Shown one piece after another: positions 52,721 through 63,560 of a stretch of DNA of 64,000 nt. How positions within the stretch are numbered: position 1 is the stretch's first letter; the number at the start of each line of letters is the position of its first letter. The stretch comes from Argyresthia goedartella. Taxonomy: Eukaryota > Arthropoda > Insecta > Lepidoptera > Argyresthiidae. The notes beneath the pieces were generated by a model, which worked only from the letters and a program-made list of their open reading frames with translations, was not told where the DNA came from and searched no databases. The stretch covers positions 8,816,501-8,880,500 of the forward strand of contig OX463820.1 in assembly GCA_949825045.1 (NCBI GenBank). The letters run 5' to 3'. The translations under genes were made by a program, and so were the position numbers.

Positions 52721-53503
52721 TTATCTAGAGTATTCTACAAAGTCTTGTTTGTACTTGCAAATAATTTCATATATTTCAAGTTTTGTTAATGACGGATCAA
52801 TCGGAACGTTATGTTTGGATAGCCAATCAATCATGTCTTGCTTCCTGGTATTTGAATTAGGAGGTTTTTCTACGTACTTATTATGATATGCAACATTATC
52901 TACTACTAGTACCGAATGTGGAGCTAAGTTTGGAATGAGTTGATTACGAAGCCATTTTTCATAGTTTTCATTGTTCATCGCGTTGTGATAGTCACCTGTT
53001 TTATCAGTAGACTGATACATTAACAATGCCCCAGGTATAAACCCTTTTCTACTACCAGCGTGCACTATTATAAGACGTTGTCCTATAGAAATTAACTGTT
53101 TGACTCCGTTTTCTGACGAGTCATCCCAGCTTTTACCTGCCAAATATGAGGTATGGATGTATGTTTCATCCATATAAACAATCTCTCTCCCTTGCAATCT
53201 GTACTTTTTTATCGCATCTAAAAACTTTACTCTTTTTAAACGAACATCATCTTTCTCGATAAGTAATTTTCTGTTGTTTTCAACTTTTTTATACCGAAAT
53301 CCCATTTTTCTAAGAATTTTTCTTAGCGTAAAGCGTTCTTTCTCACATCCCTTAAAATTTATGGCTTCGGATAACTTGGACTTCAGGGCTTTAATTGCAG
53401 GTACTTGTTTGTATATCAAATGGAAATTATACACTAATCGGCGTATAACGTTGTAGTCAAAATCGTCAAGACCTAGACAAAATAATTTATTTGGTCTACC
53501 CAA
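52721..53503 (-). pseudogene. Transposase catalytic core (DD82E-like)
   Basis: 260 codons. Residues 1-65 read as a second DNA-binding/linker part (LDDFDYNVIRRLVYNF). IVYMDETYIHTSYLAGKSW gives the first catalytic Asp at residue 112, and SVLVVDNVAYHNKY gives the second at residue 202. A GRPNK motif at the start resembles the GRPR-like linker of Tc1/mariner proteins. The piece ends at TAA 52721-52723 after EYSR. The third catalytic residue is in the next piece, and a single-base change near 52725-52730 explains the break. In an intact protein this domain cuts and joins the transposon ends. Confidence 0.87.
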
Positions 53504-53748
53504 CTTTGGACCGACTTCGGACTATTGGAGGTGGATTGATTTATGTATTCTTTTTGCAATATTTTATTTACTGTTCGTTGAGAAATTCCACTGGCCTCCG
53601 AAACTCGTTTTTGGACTTTACAAAAGTAAGCAGTATAGTTGGTATGTTTGAATTTATCATTTTCAGTTAAGAAATATAAATAAATATTGAAAATAACTTC
53701 GCAGGCTTGCCGATCTAAACGTTTCTCTTTTCTTAGTGCTTTCGGCAT
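53473..53748 (-). pseudogene. Transposase N-terminal HTH part (DD82E-like)
   Basis: ATG at 53746-53748. 91 codons: a basic start (MPKALRKEKRLDRQACEVIF), then VQKRVSEASGISQRTVNKIL, which reads as a helix-turn-helix that would bind the terminal repeats. The family-like frame is lost near SPKS (about 53518) and continues in the frame of the next piece, so a small indel lies at 53505-53525. About 320 bp of 5' non-coding DNA separate the ATG from the right end of the element. Confidence 0.8.
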
Positions 53749-54072
53749 GTCTGTTATAAATTGTTAATGTGAATCGAATAAAATCAATGTTTATTATTTA
53801 CAAAAATGACAGACAAGAGTGAAATGTAAAGTCAAAAAAAAAATATAGGTGGCCTGCATTAATACACGAGTCCATGAAGTTTATCACAAAATCTAACATA
53901 AATATCAACAAAATATTTCTGTAGTATTAACTACTCTATATAGATACTTCCTCTTGCAATGCGACCGTTCCCTACGTTGTCTCGATGGGTACTGAGTGCG
54001 AGTGAAGTAGTAAGACAACAACGAACATTTCCGAGAAAATACGAAAGGAAAGGATTATTCACTACATCTGTA

Positions 54073-54641
54073 CATACTTACACTACCTGTAACACCAGAC
54101 TAGAATACCCTGTGTACCCTGAAGACCTCTGAGGCGCTGCAGTTATGGATCTACCTATAATGCGAGAGATCTCGGGCTCGATCACCGGCTGGGGATAAAC
54201 AAAAAGAAAACCCATAGGTCTTGGATGTCTATATGTGACATCGCTGCTTCTGGTTCCCACGACACAGGATATCCTATTGTAGGGCCAGAAGCAATGTATC
54301 TGCCTGTATGTAAGTGGTTGTGTTTATGTGTCATAGGAATCAGAAACGTCACGAACTAATCCGATACCCAAGTTTGTTTTCACTCGGCCAGAATTTGAAC
54401 CCAGTACTGAGAAATCTTCAAAGAGAAAGAGTATGCATCTCATTCAAGCAGTAAGAAGGATTGATAGCTCCTCCGAGACTGACCCACTGAAGGCTCTCAA
54501 TAATAATGTATCATGTTTCTCGTGAACGACAATGGAAACCCGTGATTCATTACTGGTAAAGGATGATGAATCACGGGGTCCGTGTGTGGCCTTCGTTAGT
54601 GAGGGTTGTATGTAGCGGAACTTAGATGCAAGGGTGTAACC
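54073..54641. other. Unassigned stretch, possible SINE-like piece
   Basis: 54120-54330 contains a B-box-like GGGCTCGATCACC and blocks (TGGTTCCCACGACACAGGAT) that look like a tRNA-headed repeat, but there is no second copy here. The left hAT duplication GGTGTAAC lies at 54633-54640. Confidence 0.35.
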
Positions 54642-55319
54642 CAGTCTTTCTCAAAGTGGGTGATAACGCCCCCATGTCGGCGCTGGAGGTCTAGCGGGGG
54701 GCGTTAAGGGGCCCAGAAAAATAGCGGGCGTTGGCGTGGGTTAAGGGGGCGATGGTTTATTTGTAATCTCATTTAACTACTTTATATTTTTTTAATTATT
54801 AAAATAAAAACCTACATACTACTAACTACACAATACTTATTATTTAGTTTATATTTCTTGCTGTATAATTGTATAAAAACTAAAGGTAACTAAAGCTTTT
54901 GTAGGATAGCCCAAACGCAATCAAGATGTAACAAGTTTTTGTTAAATAACGCGATTTGTGCAAACCTGTAGCAATCGGTTGGTTCATCAATACTTAGTCT
55001 TGTCCTAACTTTCTCATTTCATTACGATTGAGCGTCGAAAGGGATTAACGAGTTTTTTATGTTTGTCTTATTCCTGCCGGGGCGTGCTGTATTCCAATTA
55101 TATTGAAGCGAGTCATTCCCAACACAAGTATTATTATTACTTACTGGGAAGTCTTGTTATATGCTATGTTAACAGTTTTTATGAAATAAAACAACTTTTA
55201 TTTATTTATTATTGTCACATTTCTTTTATTTTCATCAGAGGTTTCGCACGCAATATTTTAACAAGTATTTAAATTATTTAAATTCAACACTTTACCGACA
55301 TATTTGCAAAAACTAAACC

Positions 55320-56015
55320 ATGTCGGAAGCAAAAAATAAGAGACGGAAATACAGTGCAGAATACATTAAATGTGGATTCATAGAAAATCTTAAAAATCCA
55401 TCGTTGCCTTTGTGCCTTCTTTCTTCAAAAACATTTTCTAACAAAGCGATGAAGCCTTCATGACTTCAAGATAAAATACATCCCGATTAAAAGGACAAAA
55501 ATATGGCCTACTTTCAAGACCTGGAGAAGAAGCATAACGCTCAGCCAAGTGTATCAATATTTTTTTTCGGCGGCTGCTAAGCAAGACGGTGACGGACTTC
55601 GAGCTTCATACAATATCTCTTTGTTAATTGCTCAAACGGGTAAACCACACATCATCGGAGAACCGTTTATTTAGCCGGCAATAAAAGAAGTTATCACTAC
55701 AATGCTCCAACAACCAGCGGCAGATATTATTCGAAAAATCCCTTTGAGCAATAGTTCTGAGCAAAGACGAATTGATGAAATGGCTAAAAACATTAAAGAA
55801 TCATTGTGCAATCATCTGAAGACTAGTCAATTTTCAATTTAGTTGGATGACTCCACTTTGCCAACAAATTAAATCACGTAATAAAGCATTATTGCTGTAT
55901 TACGTGAAGTTTATTGAAGATGAAAAAATATTTTATAATTTGCTAGAAATTTAGAGACAGACATAAAAGGAGAAACCATATTTACTACACTGGAAAAGAT
56001 TTGTAATGAAGTCGA
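55320..56015 (+). pseudogene. hAT transposase N-terminal half (ZBED5-like)
   Basis: ATG at 55320-55322. The reading MSEAKNKRRKYSAEYIKCGF, LPLCLLSSKTFSNKAMKPS, FFSAAAKQDGDGLRASYNIS, LLIAQTGKPHIIGEPFI and AADIIRKIPLSNSSEQRRID follows the N-terminal layout of ZBED5-type hAT proteins: a BED zinc finger followed by the start of the RNase-H-like region. One BED cysteine is changed (CLLS where CxxC is usual). In-frame stops occur near 55459, 55489, 55670 and 55842. The catalytic part is missing because a LINE begins at about 56022. Confidence 0.83.
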
Positions 56016-56021
56016 AGTCAA

Positions 56022-58117
56022 ATTATGGAGGAAGCCCTCATTAAACTTTGTAAAACAGAAAAAAGTTAATTATTTGTGGTGATCTTAATATAGATTTGCT
56101 TGAAAATACAGCAATGAAACGACGATTAATAACTCTTTTCAAATCATTTAATTTATGTCATGTCTTTCTAGAGCCGACTAGAATTACACTTACCAGCCAA
56201 ACTTGCTTAGATAACGTTTTTTGTGACTGTGCATTCACAAATAAAAATGTAATTAACTGTTTACCATCCGATCACAGTGGTCAAATTGTTTCATTCCCAA
56301 TTGCTAGTAAAAATAAGACTGATCAATCATTTTATAGGCCTATTACATTCCATAGACTAGAGACGTATATGAAAAACTCAGATATAAATTTGCTAGTACC
56401 GGATTTTGATGAACAGAACCCGAACGAAATCTATTCTGACTTCTTCAACACTATTCAAACAGAATTCAATACAGTTTTTAAATTAAAGAAAGTTACCAAC
56501 AACGGTAAATCTAGTCTATCTAATCTAAGTAGAGCTATCTTGTATGACCTTTATGAACAAAAAACCTATAACTTTGATATAAAATTTCATGACTATGTTA
56601 AACAATATTCCAAAACTTTCAAGTTGGTTTGTAGAACTGCAAAAACTTTACACATTAATAGAAAAATACAAAATTCAATAATAGAATGAAAACGGTTTGG
56701 CAAATCATAAACCGTGAAACTTGCAAAGTTATACCAAGGGACAATGATTTCTGCTTAAAGATAGGGGACGATGTTGTTAAATCCAACGCTGAGGTAGCTC
56801 GAGCATTGGAAACATTCTTCACCAATGTACCCTGAAGCATAGACTTTGTTAAAAAACAGCACCAGCATCAGTAATGTAGATTTTAAATTGTATCATGTAT
56901 ATCCCCAGGATATTGTCAAAACGTATAGATTACTAAACTTAAAAATACTGAAGACCTGTGGGGTATATCATTCAAAGTCATTGGGTCACCTAGCTTAAAT
57001 ATTTAATAAATGTGTTGACGAAGGAGCTTTCCCAGACCTCATGTAACACAGTAAACTGATACCTCTGTTCAAGTCGGGAGACAATGGTGATCCTTCAAAT
57101 TTCAGGCCAATATCTGTTCTTCCAGCAATAAGTAAATTTTTTGAAAAGATTATACTCAATCAAATGCTCTCACACTTCAACCGTACAAAACAACGACACG
57201 CCAAACAATACGGTTTCACTAGGGGTAAATCGACTACGGATGCAGTTATTACCCTTATATCTCATATTTATTCTGAATCGGAAGCCGCACAGGATGCTAT
57301 CGGTGTTTTTTGTGATCTGTCGAAGGCGTTTGATTGTGTTGATCATGATACGCCACTAATTAAATTAAATAATTACGAAGTTAGAAATAAAGCGTTGGAT
57401 TTACTAAGACCGTACCTAAGCAATATAATTCAATAGGCAGAAGTCAACGGTGTTAAATCTGATGGATCGGGAGTAAAAATTGGCGTTCCACAAGGTTCCA
57501 TATTAGGCCCTTTCTTAGTCCTGGTATATATTAACGATCTGCCTTTTATGGTGGAGAAATTGACTGACATAGTGTTGTTTGCTAATGACACTTCACTGGT
57601 CTTCAAAATTGAAAGACAAAAAGAAGATTTTGATGATGTTAATGGAGTATTATCTTTAACCTTGAATTGGTTCACAGTTAATAATTTATTGTTAAATGTA
57701 TCAAATTCTCACTTCCAAATGTCAGGCAAGTTGAGACCAGTTTAATGTTGGACAGCAGTACGTTAGAATTAGTAAATGACACGAAGTTTCTTGGAATAAC
57801 TATTGATAGCAAATTGCAGTGGGGACGCCACATAGATAAATTAGCTGGTAAATTATTAAGTTCTGCAGCTTACGCCGTTAGGAACATCAGACAAAACACG
57901 GATGTGGCTACATATGTGGCTAGTATATTTTAGTTACTTTCATAGTGTCATGTCCTATGGTACCTTGTTGTGGGGGAAGGAAGCGGATATTCAAACTATA
58001 TTTATTTTACAGAAAAGAGCTATTCGAGCAATTTATAATTTAAAATGCACAGACTCATTAAGAGAGCTTTTTAAATAAATTGACTGTAGTTAGTCAATTT
58101 ATTTTCGAAAATATAAA
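56022..58117 (+). mobile_element. LINE L1w copy C, nested in the hAT element
   Basis: It begins in the endonuclease (ATGGAGGAAGCC..., CGDLNIDLLENTA-like at 56079), which in copy A extends further upstream. RT motifs: FRPISVLPA near 57102, GFTRGKSTTDA near 57215, FCDLSKAFDCVDHD near 57310, [13 protein letters not shown] near 57483. The active-site box reads FANDTSLVF, with the first Asp changed to Asn. The LTLNWFTVNNLLLN and FLGITIDSKLQWG segments follow. It stops at GAAAATATAA without the 3' UTR seen in copies B and D, then hAT sequence resumes. It is both 5'- and 3'-shortened relative to the family. Confidence 0.84.
56096..56689 (+). pseudogene. LINE L1w copy C: endonuclease end and linker
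   Basis: 197 open codons, the longest intact stretch of this LINE family here. It reads RLITLFKSFNLCHVFLEPTR, ITLTSQTCLDNVF, LPSDHSGQIVSFPIA (the SDH catalytic motif of LINE endonucleases), then a linker. It ends at TGA 56687-56689, after which RT-side sequence continues in other frames. Confidence 0.8.
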
Positions 58118-58391
58118 ACTCTTTCAGAATGTCAGTTTGAACTCCAGACCAGCCTGATAAAGCATACTATAATAAAATTAATAAAAGTATGTAAGTAATT
58201 AACGCCTATAGTTTTTAGGCCATAGGAATGTAAAGTGGGCGCTGAAATATAATTAATTTTGAAAGTGGGCGGTAGACGAAATAAGTTTGGGAATCCCTGG
58301 TGTAACTGAATATGGGTAGTAATTATATAAGGTTATTAGGTACACAGTTAAAAGACCTTTCACTAAGAAACTTCTTCCTAACACATACGAG

Positions 58392-59480
58392 GATTTCTCA
58401 CTTCCAAATATCAGGAAAGTTTTGACCAGTGGCTCAAGCAGGTATAATTACCAGAATGAAAAAGTGTTCGAGTTCAGATAAATGCACCTTATGTCATTAT
58501 ACATAGGAGTCACTGACATTTCTATTCGCATACTTTTTCGACGCGTAATTATTCCTGCTTCCTACACAGTTTAGTGTTAGACAGCAACACGTTAGAATTA
58601 GTAAGTGATACGAAGTTTCTTGAAATAACGATTGATAGAAAATTGCAGTGGGGACCCCACATAGATGAATTAGCTGTTAAATTAAGTTCTGCGGCTTACG
58701 CTGTTAGGAACATCAGACAAAACACAGATGTGGCTACATCTAGGCTAATATATTTTAGTTACTTTCATAGTGTCATGTCCTATGGTATCTTGTTGTGGGG
58801 AATGCAGCGGATATTCAAACTATTATTTTTTTACAGAAAAGAGCTATGCGAGCAATTTATAGTTTAAAACTAACAGACTCCGTAAGAGAGCTTTTTAAAA
58901 AAATTGACATACTAACTGTAGCTAGTCAATTTATTTTCGAAAATATAATGTATTTACGCAAGAATCTTACAACATTTTCCAAACTTAGCGATACATAACT
59001 GTAATGTTACCTTAGAAATAATCACCGACTAGTTGCGCCCCGGTTTAGACTCGCGAAGGTTAGCAATTATTTCAAGGGTCAGCTACTAACTAACTAACTA
59101 ACGCCTACTACAATACCTCTGGAGATTTTGAAATTGCCATTTGAGCAATTTAAAAAGCATGTTAATCCGACTTTGTCGAAAAAGGGATATTACAATGTTC
59201 AAAATTACTTAAATGAGTCCCGTCGTATGGGGTTAATCTAGCTCAACACACAGACCTTGCTGTTAATATTTTTGTAAATATTTATTCCCGCTTATTAATC
59301 ATAATAATTGATATTGTAATATTTGTATCAGTTAAGCACAACCAATTTTTAAAAGAGATCTAAAAATCCATCAGTCGGAGTTTCTACCCCCGCTTCTTCC
59401 ACATTGGTCCAATGTAGAGAAGAGGCAAAAAATGACGTTTGTAAATATCTACAGTAATAAAGAACTTTGACTTGACTTGT
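58392..59480 (+). mobile_element. LINE L1w copy D, 3' part, with CTTGACTTGA tail
   Basis: It starts at TTCTCACTTCCAAAT, is interrupted by a MITE (58431-58566), and resumes LDSNTLELVSDTKFLEITI (58577). It continues through KLSSAAYAVRNIRQNTDVAT, LIYFSYFHSVMSYGILLWG and LTVASQFIFENIM, and the 3' UTR (GTATGGGGTTAATCTAGCTC), to ACTTTGACTTGACTTG at the end. Seven of the family's C-terminal blocks match copy B. 5'-truncated. Confidence 0.82.
58431..58566. mobile_element. AAGCAGGTATAATTAC MITE inserted in LINE copy D
   Basis: The left end AAGCAGGTATAATTAC (58436) and the right end, reversed, AAGCAGGAATAATTAC, followed on both sides by AAAAAGT, are inverted. Copies B and C of the LINE lack it (TTGAGACCAGTTTA), so the site is known. 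CAGT lies on both sides (58427-58430, 58567-58570), a possible 4-bp duplication. Confidence 0.8.
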
Positions 59481-60002
59481 CTTATTTCGGTTAAAATAAG
59501 TTTCTCTGAATGTATCATAGTGAAAGAATGGAATCACGAACCTACTCTTAGATAACCTCTTAAATTTTAATTACATATTTCTATTACGACCTGTAATGTA
59601 AAGGTACAAGCAAGTTACAAAGTTGAAGCAGTAATAAATGAACCAGCTTTTGTAATAGATTCAATTGTATTGATATGAGTGCCGCTGTAATAGAAATCAA
59701 TTCAATTCCAATTCTAATTACAGTGATAAACAAACCAAGGTATATTGAAGTTGTAATTACAGCTTCTATTGGCAGTTGGATTTGGATAATGATCTGTCTT
59801 TCAAAAGATCCTTTCATAGTTAACGAACGATACAAATATTGTATGTCGTGTAGAAAGTATTGATGGAAAATTCAGAGTTCTTGCTAAGCCGAAAGTAACT
59901 CTATTCAGTATTATTTATTTAACCGTAATAATTTAATCGAAAGGTATTTTTAATCTTTATATAGTGTACATTTATCCTAAAGGGCAAAACTTAAACCAAA
60001 AA
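59481..60002. other. Non-coding stretch
   Basis: Opposed open frames at 59584-59835 and 59675-59863 follow an ATT/AAT-rich composition and have no motif. Nothing recognised. Confidence 0.4.
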
Positions 60003-60648
60003 AACGGTCTACTGCGAGACACTGCGAGTCGGACTCGCGCACGAAGGGCTCCCTACCACCGGTACAATGGTAGCGTTGGTGTGGAGTGAATAGTTGGGAT
60101 TTTAAATAGCAAAATGTTGTTTACAAAGTAATTGGTGCGGCTACTTTCATACTCCATATATGTAACCAGTTGCATTTATAAGTTTGTATGTGGTTTACAG
60201 ATAAATAAAACACCGGTTTGGGTACACACATTAGATTTTCCTGTAATTTTTAGCTTACGTTCTATATTTTGTGTTTTTTCATAATTTTAGACAAGGGAGG
60301 GGGAATTGTATTTTTTTTTGTCATAACTTCTGGACTTATCAAAACTAAAATGAAAAAAATAATAATTTGAGAAGTTTATAAAGAACTCTTTTCAACGACA
60401 CCCTTCATGACTTATTACAGTGTTTTTTTTTCGTTATATCATTGTACCCCCTCCACTTTTTTGTAGGCAATATTTTTTTCATACTAAACTTGAATTATGT
60501 AGCGGTTATCAGGGTAAGTATTTTTGTAGAAGATTTTAAGACTATCTTTTATAGTCCTTGAGAAAATTGCCTGTGACAGACGGACGGACACGCGATTGAT
60601 CATATTAGGATTCCTTTGGTAACTCTTCAGGTACGGAACCCTAAAAAT
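60003..60648 (+). repeat. GGTACGGAACCCT repeat, long copy
   Basis: Left: GCGAGTCGGACTCGCGCACG and AAGGGCTCCCTACCACCGG. Middle: blocks shared with 29245-29580 (TTTTCATAATTTTAGAC, CCCTCCACTTTTTTGTAGGC, CTTGAATTATGTAGCGG, GAAGATTTTAAGACTATC). Right: GACAGACGGACGGACACGCG and AGGTACGGAACCCTAAAAAT. It is longer than the 318-bp copy at 45110. Confidence 0.78.
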
Positions 60649-62240
60649 AAATCGATACCGATAACAACAAATCCTAATAAAAGGTGAAGAAACTTCATGT
60701 TAGAAGAATATCTCTAGATGACTAACTACATGCTCGTACAATATAGAAATGCTGCTAACAGTTAGTCATATGAGTTCTTAATATCATATGAATTCGCTGG
60801 TTATATCTGTCCTGAGGGATCCCAAATTGTGATATCTAAGTTCTTACGTATTTTGATCCCGAACTCCAGATGCAATTTCCGAATTGGCAGAAAGTTATTA
60901 CCTAACAGAATTAATGCAAATTTGGCAATCGAGCCCCACTAAAGAACCGTGCACAAATGACCAAAGTTAAGACTTGGCGAAGATAAGAAATTCATCGGAA
61001 TTCGCTCACACGGAGTTACGTGATGGTAACATTTTGGAATGGGTAAACTTTTCCCCTTATTTATAATGGATACGTCAACGCGCCCTTCGTTGGAAAGTTA
61101 CCCATGAATTCTCTCTGTATTGCTGTCATTTTAGAGGCCCATATGTGACGTCATGGTTCGAAGTTGGTTGAGCTCGATGTTTATCTTAGGGGAGGCGTCT
61201 GAATAACACATGGCTAATGATGTGTTACAGTTAAATGTCTGTAGCACTGTTTCAGTTTGTAAAACTACTGCCAACCGCACCTCCCCTGCAAGAATAAACA
61301 CTTATTTAAATTATTTAAAGAAGAAGAAAACGAAGAAGTTGTTTTGCTAGAAATAACCGCAAAGCAAGCTCATTAAAATCGCGATTAAAATGGCATCATA
61401 AAACACAAATTCAAGGTCCATCTGACAACTAACAAGTCTGGCTGCACCTGTAAAAAAGAAATGAATATATTATCGGATGCTTCCATCGATTGCACGGTCA
61501 CTCTTATTAATTGGTTCCTTCGGCGGCAAAGCAAGGGCCTTATTAAAACGGATCCTTACTAAAGGGATCTTAATAATGGGGCCCGTCCAGCAAATGAAGG
61601 GTTTATAGCAACAGTATACGTGGTACATATAGATACCGACGCAGTCATGAATATGCAGGTTGTAAAATAACGTCTCATCATGTCTGTTATATGAATGCCA
61701 ATCTCGTGTTGTACAGAATAATAATACATCTACTTAAGGTATCGGATATTGTTTGCTTAGTGCTGTATTTGAATCCCCTGAACTAAAGGTCGATATTCGT
61801 ATTGATAATATTGGCATACTAATCTGGACCCAGAGGAATGATTCAAATGATTATAATATCATGTAACATTTCGAGACAAATTGCTCCTGCCATTAAAAAG
61901 TCACAGTAAAACTATAGAAACCTTTGAAGTTCTGGCTAATTGCTATCAAACAATTTGGAACAAGGCTTTTTATTGATCCGAAATTCGGATGAAGGTATAC
62001 AAAATTCAACACCTGCTTTTAGTGTTGCCTTTGCTTCAGATGGAACACTTTTTTGGCCGATTAAATCTAAGACCTGCCAAAATATGTAATCAAGTTAAAA
62101 GGTGCTAAAAGACCTACCCATATTCATAGTAAATCAGTATCCTAAAATAATATCTAGGTACTGCTTTATTATATAATAATACAACGTTATACTGTTATAC
62201 TGAAATGTACAGCAGCACAACACATACTGTAAGGCCCCAC
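60649..62240. other. Long stretch without recognised repeats or genes
   Basis: No family match, no convincing exon and no strong composition change. CCTTATTAAAACGGATCCTT and GGATCTTAATAATGGGGCCC near 61540-61582 form a loose inverted pair. The low repeat density compared with the rest of the window stands out. Confidence 0.4.
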
Positions 62241-63560
62241 GCCACGACGACACCACACCCACTAATGACGACCACATGCATTAGTTGCCCGACTAAATTT
62301 CGCCCGTCTGCCGCGCTCTTGCTAAGCTCATTTTAACGGAGCTTACAACTAAAGTCCAAAGCTGCGAAGCTGACGCTGATCGGCATTAAGCAAGAGTTTG
62401 TAATTAAATTAACAATAACGGTAAGAAAGCTGCTATGAGGATTAACCATGGATGAGATGCTTTTAAAGTCGTTAAGTTCGAGCCATTAATTTACATTCAC
62501 CTTCAAAGGCGAGATTTGCGCTTCATTCAGGTAGGTTAGGATTTATTAGTTATTCTGTGCCGGGATCAAGGGCGTAATGCGAGCATTCGTTTAAGTATAT
62601 TATTCGTTCCAAATTTGCAATTTAAAGATTGAGATTTAGTTCATCGTACTCTGGTACAGCGTAATAAAATAAAAAGAACTTTGAGATGCGCCGTTTATTT
62701 TATTTCTGCTGAAATAGTAGCCTAATTATCAAATCTCTTCAGTTTTCTTGTTATGTGGATATCTATCACTAGTATCATTAATCACAACGTTGTGGATATA
62801 TTATTGTGTTCGGCCCTAAACTTATAAGTTAACTGTAGCTGTGGCTATTAGTGCCTATAATCCCTGAATTCCTGGAACATCACCGGACGCATAAACACTT
62901 TGACGTTGCCGCCAATTAAAATAACATGACCAAAAGTCTAACAAACAGTTGGGCATAAAAAAGAAGTAAGAAATTCGTTCCCATCGGATGTTTAGCTTTC
63001 AATTAAAGAAATGAGCCCTTTCATAGAAACGCTTGCTTTATAATGGACGCGGGCATGCAAGGGTCATTTACGACCACTATTACCTGTGTAAAATTACTCA
63101 GTTTTAAAAACAAAGGATTTAATTGATGCCTGGAAGTGTAAGTAACTTTTCGTAATTTCTTCAAAAATACCTTTATAGGGTGTAACAGAAAGGTGTAGTC
63201 ATATTTTAGGAGGTTACCAGGCATCATTCTGAAAAACGTTCACTATGAAACCGATTTAATCACAGCTACTTAATTTTTCACTTCTCCATACAAAACAGCT
63301 GATCGCATGGCCCAAACTGTAGAGTGGTTCTTAGGTTAGTTCCTTTAAAGATGGCGGGTGTACCTATACACGAATCGCAAGAATATGTGTGAAATTTTGT
63401 CTGTGATATGTGTGTGATACTGATAAACTGATAACGTGATAACCATCAAAAGTGTCTCTTAACCCTATCGTTATCGCTTCCCACCCTTCACCTATAATAC
63501 CAAAGTTTGGTGGCACTAAACGCACTCCGAATATCTTTAGCTATAAATTTTCATTAGTGT
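62241..63560. other. Long stretch without recognised repeats or genes
   Basis: GC-richer patch 62240-62400 (GCCCGTCTGCCGCGCTCTTG) flanked by AT-rich DNA; no open frame with motifs. A minus-strand 68-codon frame at 63021-63227 is unremarkable. Confidence 0.38.

Larger units (their letters stand above)
51790..54070 (-). mobile_element. IS630/Tc1-type transposon (DD82E, Sailor-like), nearly intact
   Basis: The 2281-bp element has inverted ends starting CAGATGTAGTGAATAATCCT, identical for 25 bp at both sides and looser to about 45 bp. TA flanks each end (51788-51789, 54071-54072), the target duplication of this superfamily. Inside is a minus-strand transposase in three open pieces covering the HTH region, the catalytic core and an acidic C-terminus, with two small frameshifts. 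The D-D-E residues are all present and the last spacing is about 81-82 residues. This long spacing fits the group described as DD82E (Sailor), not the 34-37 spacing of ordinary Tc1/mariner. Good ends and only two lesions point to recent activity. Confidence 0.85.
54642..58299 (+). mobile_element. hAT transposon (ZBED5-like) with a LINE nested inside
   Basis: Ends CAGTCTTTCTCAAAGTGGG (left) and, reversed, CAGGGATTCCCAAACTTATT (right) are hAT-like inverted ends starting CAG. GGTGTAAC flanks both sides (54633-54640 and 58299-58306). Counting strictly from CAG and CTG the 8-bp flanks are GTGTAACC and GTGTAACT, 7 of 8 equal. The left part holds a hAT transposase start (55320-56015). A 2.1-kb LINE replaces the middle and end, and the right end (58118-58299) is non-coding hAT sequence. 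Confidence 0.85.
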
